A stretch of 64,000 bases of DNA. It comes from JAGWRI01 sp963728785. GTDB lineage: Bacteria; Gemmatimonadota; Gemmatimonadetes; Gemmatimonadales; Gemmatimonadaceae. The notes beneath the pieces are model-generated. The model was not told the origin of the DNA. It did no database searches and saw nothing but the letters and a program-made list of their open reading frames with translations. The stretch covers positions 868,001 through 932,000 of the forward strand of contig CAVSKV010000002.1 in assembly GCA_963728785.1 (NCBI GenBank). The letters run 5' to 3'. The translations under genes and the position numbers were made by a program. This document shows positions 60,888 through 64,000 of the stretch, piece after piece. Each line of letters starts with the position of its first letter. Position 1 is the first letter of the stretch.

Positions 60888-62105
60888 CTACAACGCTGCC
60901 ACGGCGTGAAGGACGCGGTCGACTTCCTCGTCCGTCGTGTAACAACTCGCCCCGATCCGCACCACACCGTCAGGACTCTGTCCCACCCGCTCGATGACCG
61001 TGGCGGCATAGAAATCCCCATTCGATACGAACAGCCCATTCGTGGCCAATCGCCGCGCAATCTCCGTCGTGGAGCGTCCCTTCATCACGAATGACACCGT
61101 CGGCGTCCGCGGCTGGCCCGGGCGCGGCCCGAACAGCGTGACCCCGGGTATCGCCTCGAGTCCGGTCCAGAGGTGGGCCAGCAGCGTCTCGCCCCGGCCG
61201 TGCAACCCGGTGTATGCGGCTTGCAGCGCGGCACGGCGGCCCGGTGCGCCCCTTGCCCCCGCGAGCCCGGCCAGGAAGTCCACCGCCGCCGCCGCGCCCA
61301 CGATCCCCTCGTGGTTCTGAGTCCCCGTCTCCAGCCGCTCCGGTGACTCCTGCGGCGCCGGGTCGAGGCGCGGCACGTCGGTGGCTTCGATGAGCGCGCG
61401 GCGCCCCCACAGGATGCCGATGTGCGGCCCGTAGAATTTGTACGCCGAACACGCCAGGAAGTCGCAGTCGATCGCCTGCACGTCCACGAGTTGGTGCGGC
61501 GCGTAGTGGACGGCGTCCACGAACGACAGGGCACCGTGCGCATGGGCAAGTTCCGCGGCGGCGCGTACGTCGGTGATCGTCCCGAGTGCGTTGGACGCGG
61601 CGCCGATCGCGAGCAGCTTGGTGCGCGGCCCCACGGCGCGTACGAGGTCGTCCCAGTCGAGGGTGCCGGTCTCCGGGCGCATCCGAACCGTACGCACGGT
61701 CACGCCGCGGTCCACCACGAGCGCGCGCCAGGGGGCCACGTTGGCGTGGTGGTCGAGTTCCGTGACCACGACCTCGTCACCCGGCCCCCACGCCCGGCCC
61801 AGGCCGCGCGCCAGGTGAAAGGTGAGCGAGGTCATGTTCTGGCCGAACGCGATCTCGTCCGGACGGCCGTTCAGAAAGTCGGCCAGCGTCTGCCGCGCCG
61901 CTGCGATCAGGACATCGGTTTCCTCACTCGTCGGGTACGCCCAGTGCGTGTTGGCGTTGTGGTGATATAAGTAATCACTCATAGCCTCGACGACCGGGCG
62001 GGGCACCTGGGTGCCGCCGGGCCCGTCCAAGTACGCCACCGGAAGCCCGCCGTGCTCGCGCGCCAGCGCGGGGAAGGCGGCACGGATCTCGTCCACCGTC
62101 TTCAC
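60888..62105 (-). CDS. Class V aminotransferase / cysteine desulfurase-like
   Basis: 405 aa from a GTG at 62105 that overlaps the previous stop (GTGA) and has CAGGAG upstream. PLP fold type I: LDGPGGTQVPRPVVEAMSDY, VVVTELDHHANVAPWRALV, then FVDAVHYAPHQLVDVQAIDC and the PLP lysine in FLACSAYKFYGPHIGILWG. SufS/CsdA-like in build, but no clear catalytic Cys loop; might be a cysteine-lyase type enzyme. Confidence 0.85.
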   Translation of the reverse strand: MKTVDEIRAAFPALAREHGGLPVAYLDGPGGTQVPRPVVEAMSDYLYHHNANTHWAYPTSEETDVLIAAARQTLADFLNGRPDEIAFGQNMTSLTFHLARGLGRAWGPGDEVVVTELDHHANVAPWRALVVDRGVTVRTVRMRPETGTLDWDDLVRAVGPRTKLLAIGAASNALGTITDVRAAAELAHAHGALSFVDAVHYAPHQLVDVQAIDCDFLACSAYKFYGPHIGILWGRRALIEATDVPRLDPAPQESPERLETGTQNHEGIVGAAAAVDFLAGLAGARGAPGRRAALQAAYTGLHGRGETLLAHLWTGLEAIPGVTLFGPRPGQPRTPTVSFVMKGRSTTEIARRLATNGLFVSNGDFYAATVIERVGQSPDGVVRIGASCYTTDEEVDRVLHAVAAL

Positions 62106-62992
62106 GCGATCTCCTGGCCTGACAGCCGCTCGATGACCCGTACGGCCTCCACGTGGTCGGCCTCCTCTCCCAGTTCGGCGTGCGCCATGCGGAACAGCTC
62201 GGCCGTCAGCTGGAGGATGGGCGACGGCACCCTCTGATCGCGGGCAACGCCGGCCGCGATGCCGATGTCCTTGTCGAGCAGCGCCAGCCGGAAGGTGCGC
62301 GGGAAGGCGCGGGTGAGCACGCGCTGGGGAAACAGGTTCTCCGACGTGTTGGAGCGGCCGCTCGACGCGTTCACCACGTCGAGCGCCACCTTGGGATCCA
62401 CGCCGAGGCGCGACAGCGCGGTGAGACACTCCCCTGTGGACCAGACGTGGATGGCGAGCATGGCGTTGTTCATCGCCTTCACCGCGTCGCCCGCTCCTAC
62501 CGCTCCGCAGTGTACGATCTTCTTGCCGAACGCCTCGAGCACCGGCCGGGCGCGGTCGAGCGCCGCGCCGTCGCCGCCCACCATGACCGTCAGCGTGCCC
62601 TGCTCGGCCCCACTCGTCCCCCCGCTCACCGGTGCATCGATGTAGGCCACTCCCTGCGCCGCCAACCGCTCGGCGATGCGGTTGGACGTGGCGGGATCGC
62701 CAGAGGTGCAATCCACGAACAGCGCGCCGCGCCCGAGCCCCGCGAGCAGGCCATCGGGGCCATCGAGCAGCGAGGCCACGTGCTGGGACGTGGAGAGGCA
62801 GGTCACGACGACCTCGGCCCCCCGCACCGCATCTGCGGGGCTGCTGGCAGCGCGGACCTTGGTGGCGGCCGCGAAGTCGCGCGCCCGCGAGGCGGTGCGA
62901 TTCCAGACGGTGAGATCGAATCCGGCGTCGGCCACGCGGTGCGCCATGGGGCGGCCGATTGCGCCGAGCCCGAGAAAAGCGACTTTGGTCAT
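62102..62992 (-). CDS. 3-hydroxyisobutyrate dehydrogenase family protein
   Basis: 296 aa. NAD(P)-binding start MTKVAFLGLGAIGRPMAHRV; substrate motif FVDCTSGDPATSNRIAERLA, VAYIDAPVSGGTSGAEQGTL; catalytic Lys in VKAMNNAMLA. Acts on beta-hydroxyacids such as 3-hydroxyisobutyrate, glyoxylate or succinic semialdehyde relatives. Co-translated with the aminotransferase. Confidence 0.9.
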   Translation of the reverse strand: MTKVAFLGLGAIGRPMAHRVADAGFDLTVWNRTASRARDFAAATKVRAASSPADAVRGAEVVVTCLSTSQHVASLLDGPDGLLAGLGRGALFVDCTSGDPATSNRIAERLAAQGVAYIDAPVSGGTSGAEQGTLTVMVGGDGAALDRARPVLEAFGKKIVHCGAVGAGDAVKAMNNAMLAIHVWSTGECLTALSRLGVDPKVALDVVNASSGRSNTSENLFPQRVLTRAFPRTFRLALLDKDIGIAAGVARDQRVPSPILQLTAELFRMAHAELGEEADHVEAVRVIERLSGQEIA

Positions 62993-63451
62993 GGAGTGTG
63001 GGTTAAGGCGTCCGGAAGTTCGCGGAAGCGGCAGGGAGCGTCAACGGACAGTGAGGCAGTCGGGCAGTGCGACAGTCTGACAGCAGGACATTCGTAGTTT
63101 ACTGCCCGACTGTCCGACTGCCCGACTGTCCCACGATTGGGGGCTGCAGGGGAGTGTCAAAGCGCGAGGGGCCCGCCCCCTTCCCGGTGCGAACCCCTCG
63201 CAGACTGTTCCCTCAGTTCCCTCGAACTCGGTGCCGGGACCGCGTTCTCGCACCGGGTCAGAAGCTCGTTCGATAACACCCCTTCTTCGAAGAAGTGTTC
63301 CCGGAAGGGACCCTGAACAACCTGCCTTGTCCCCATCTGACCGGGGACCTAACTTGACGCCCGCCACATAGAAAGATCGCTGCGCGGGATGAGCCGCCCG
63401 CGCCCCCATTTGTCGCCGACGACACCCTGTGCGTTCCGGGGAGGCCGGGCC
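62993..63451. other. Intergenic region with octamer repeats before mgtE
   Basis: From 63050 to 63135 CTGTCCGA/CTGCCCGA units recur (CGACTGTCCGACTGCCCGAC). The rest (63140-63451) is the mgtE leader: CTTCTTCGAAGAAG at about 63284-63297 is a perfect palindrome and other stems are possible, but I cannot match an M-box magnesium riboswitch. Confidence 0.5.
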
Positions 63452-64000
63452 ATGACGCCAGTTCAGTACACTCCGGAAGACCGGCCGGTCGCGGCGCTGC
63501 TCGCGCCCGATATTCTCGCGCTGCTCGACGATGCGCCCACCGCCGTGGCTGCAGAAACGGAAGAGCTGCACGCGGCCGATCTTGCCGACGTCGTCGAGCT
63601 CCTGCCGCGGGACAAGGTAGCCGCACTGCTCGCCGCGCTGCCGCCGCAGCGCGCCGCCGACGTGCTCGAGTACCTCGAAGAGGACCTCCGCTCCGAGGTG
63701 CTCGAGGCCATGACGGCACGCCAGGCCGCCGCCCTCGTGTCGGAGATGACTCCGGACGACCGCGCCGACACGCTGGAGGAGATCGAGGAAGAACGCGCCG
63801 AGGAAATTCTCGCCGCCATTCCGGCCGAGGCGCGGCGCGAGACCGAACGGCTCCTGGCCTACGAGCCCGACACGGCCGGCGGCCTGATGACCACGGAGTT
63901 CGTATCCGTCCCCGCCTCGATGACGGTGGAGGCGGCGCTGACCAGCGTCCGCAACATCGCGCGCAGCGGGCGGCGCGAGGCGATGTATCAGATCTACGTC
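63452..64000 (+). CDS. mgtE: Magnesium transporter MgtE (partial, N-terminal)
   Basis: First 183 codons; the gene runs past the window end. Start MTPVQYTPEDRPVAALLAPD, then the superhelical MgtE N domain (LHAADLADVVELLPRDKVAA, EEDLRSEVLEAMTARQAAAL, MTPDDRADTLEEIEEERAEE) and the start of the first CBS domain (YEPDTAGGLMTTEFVSVPAS). It imports magnesium and its cytoplasmic domains sense it. Confidence 0.92.
   Translation, partial: MTPVQYTPEDRPVAALLAPDILALLDDAPTAVAAETEELHAADLADVVELLPRDKVAALLAALPPQRAADVLEYLEEDLRSEVLEAMTARQAAALVSEMTPDDRADTLEEIEEERAEEILAAIPAEARRETERLLAYEPDTAGGLMTTEFVSVPASMTVEAALTSVRNIARSGRREAMYQIYV

Noticed and set aside
63140..63451. M-box magnesium riboswitch before mgtE
   Set aside because: Leader has stems but I cannot match the M-box conserved segments by eye.

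Overview
The window looks like chromosome of a Gemmatimonadota bacterium (inference). The sequence is GC-rich, many exported proteins and lipoproteins have no well-known family, and it carries an ADOP/MacB-type permease without its own ATPase, a Pal-like OmpA protein and a carboxypeptidase-regulatory/plug-domain protein, a mix familiar from that phylum and from Acidobacteria.

Left chromosomal part (1-14.2 kb): NlpC/P60 hydrolase, OmpA-family protein, exported and lipoprotein genes, an orphan lasso-B2-like transglutaminase, a DUF3311/sodium-solute symporter pair, an ammonium transporter, a plug-domain protein and the ADOP permease. At 11.05-11.65 kb lie two tiny membrane-protein genes with integron attC-like sites; the second gene is frameshifted in a CT repeat. 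From 14.5 to 17.2 kb is a sigma-like regulator, an excisionase-like HTH protein and a tyrosine integrase, probably the remains of a first mobile element.

Island (17.28-54.33 kb): a 46-bp copy of the 3' half of tRNA-Gln(CTG) at 17277-17322 repeats the real tRNA gene at 54290-54361, so these ~37 kb are most simply an element integrated at tRNA-Gln. Just inside the left end is its tyrosine integrase, cut by an IS481-family element with a 6-bp target duplication. At the right end is a compact, mostly overlapping operon (excisionase-like HTH, unknown, DUF3631-type ATPase, unknown, ParB-methylase, small-terminase-like protein) with a divergent repressor: a phage-satellite layout with no capsid or tail genes. 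Between them lie (a) an IS1595-family transposon with an XRE-ImmA protein, a Cas2-like protein and a class II tRNA-Leu body with anticodon CGG; (b) an integrase-less integron cassette array (24.7-30.7 kb) with a TIR-TM protein, an abortive-infection protein, a TIR-like/winged-helix protein, a nuclease-fold protein and a PIN-like protein; (c) an IS110-family (IS1111-like) element; (d) modules carrying a PstI/BsuBI-type restriction-modification pair, a putative EVE-nuclease, a helicase-DUF559 nuclease and other nuclease-fold proteins. Copies of a paired octamer (TGTCAGCA-CAT-TGTCAGCA) lie at both island ends and between the right-hand modules.

Right chromosomal part (54.4-64 kb): lipoprotein, tRNA-Ala(CGC), threonine dehydratase-like enzyme, ribonuclease Z, DUF2203 protein, acyl-CoA thioesterase, lipoprotein, class V aminotransferase overlapping a 3-hydroxyisobutyrate-dehydrogenase-like gene, and the start of mgtE. 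Taken together (inference), a satellite-like island at tRNA-Gln has accumulated anti-phage and gene-cassette cargo; its integrase is now broken, so it may be fixed unless helped in trans.
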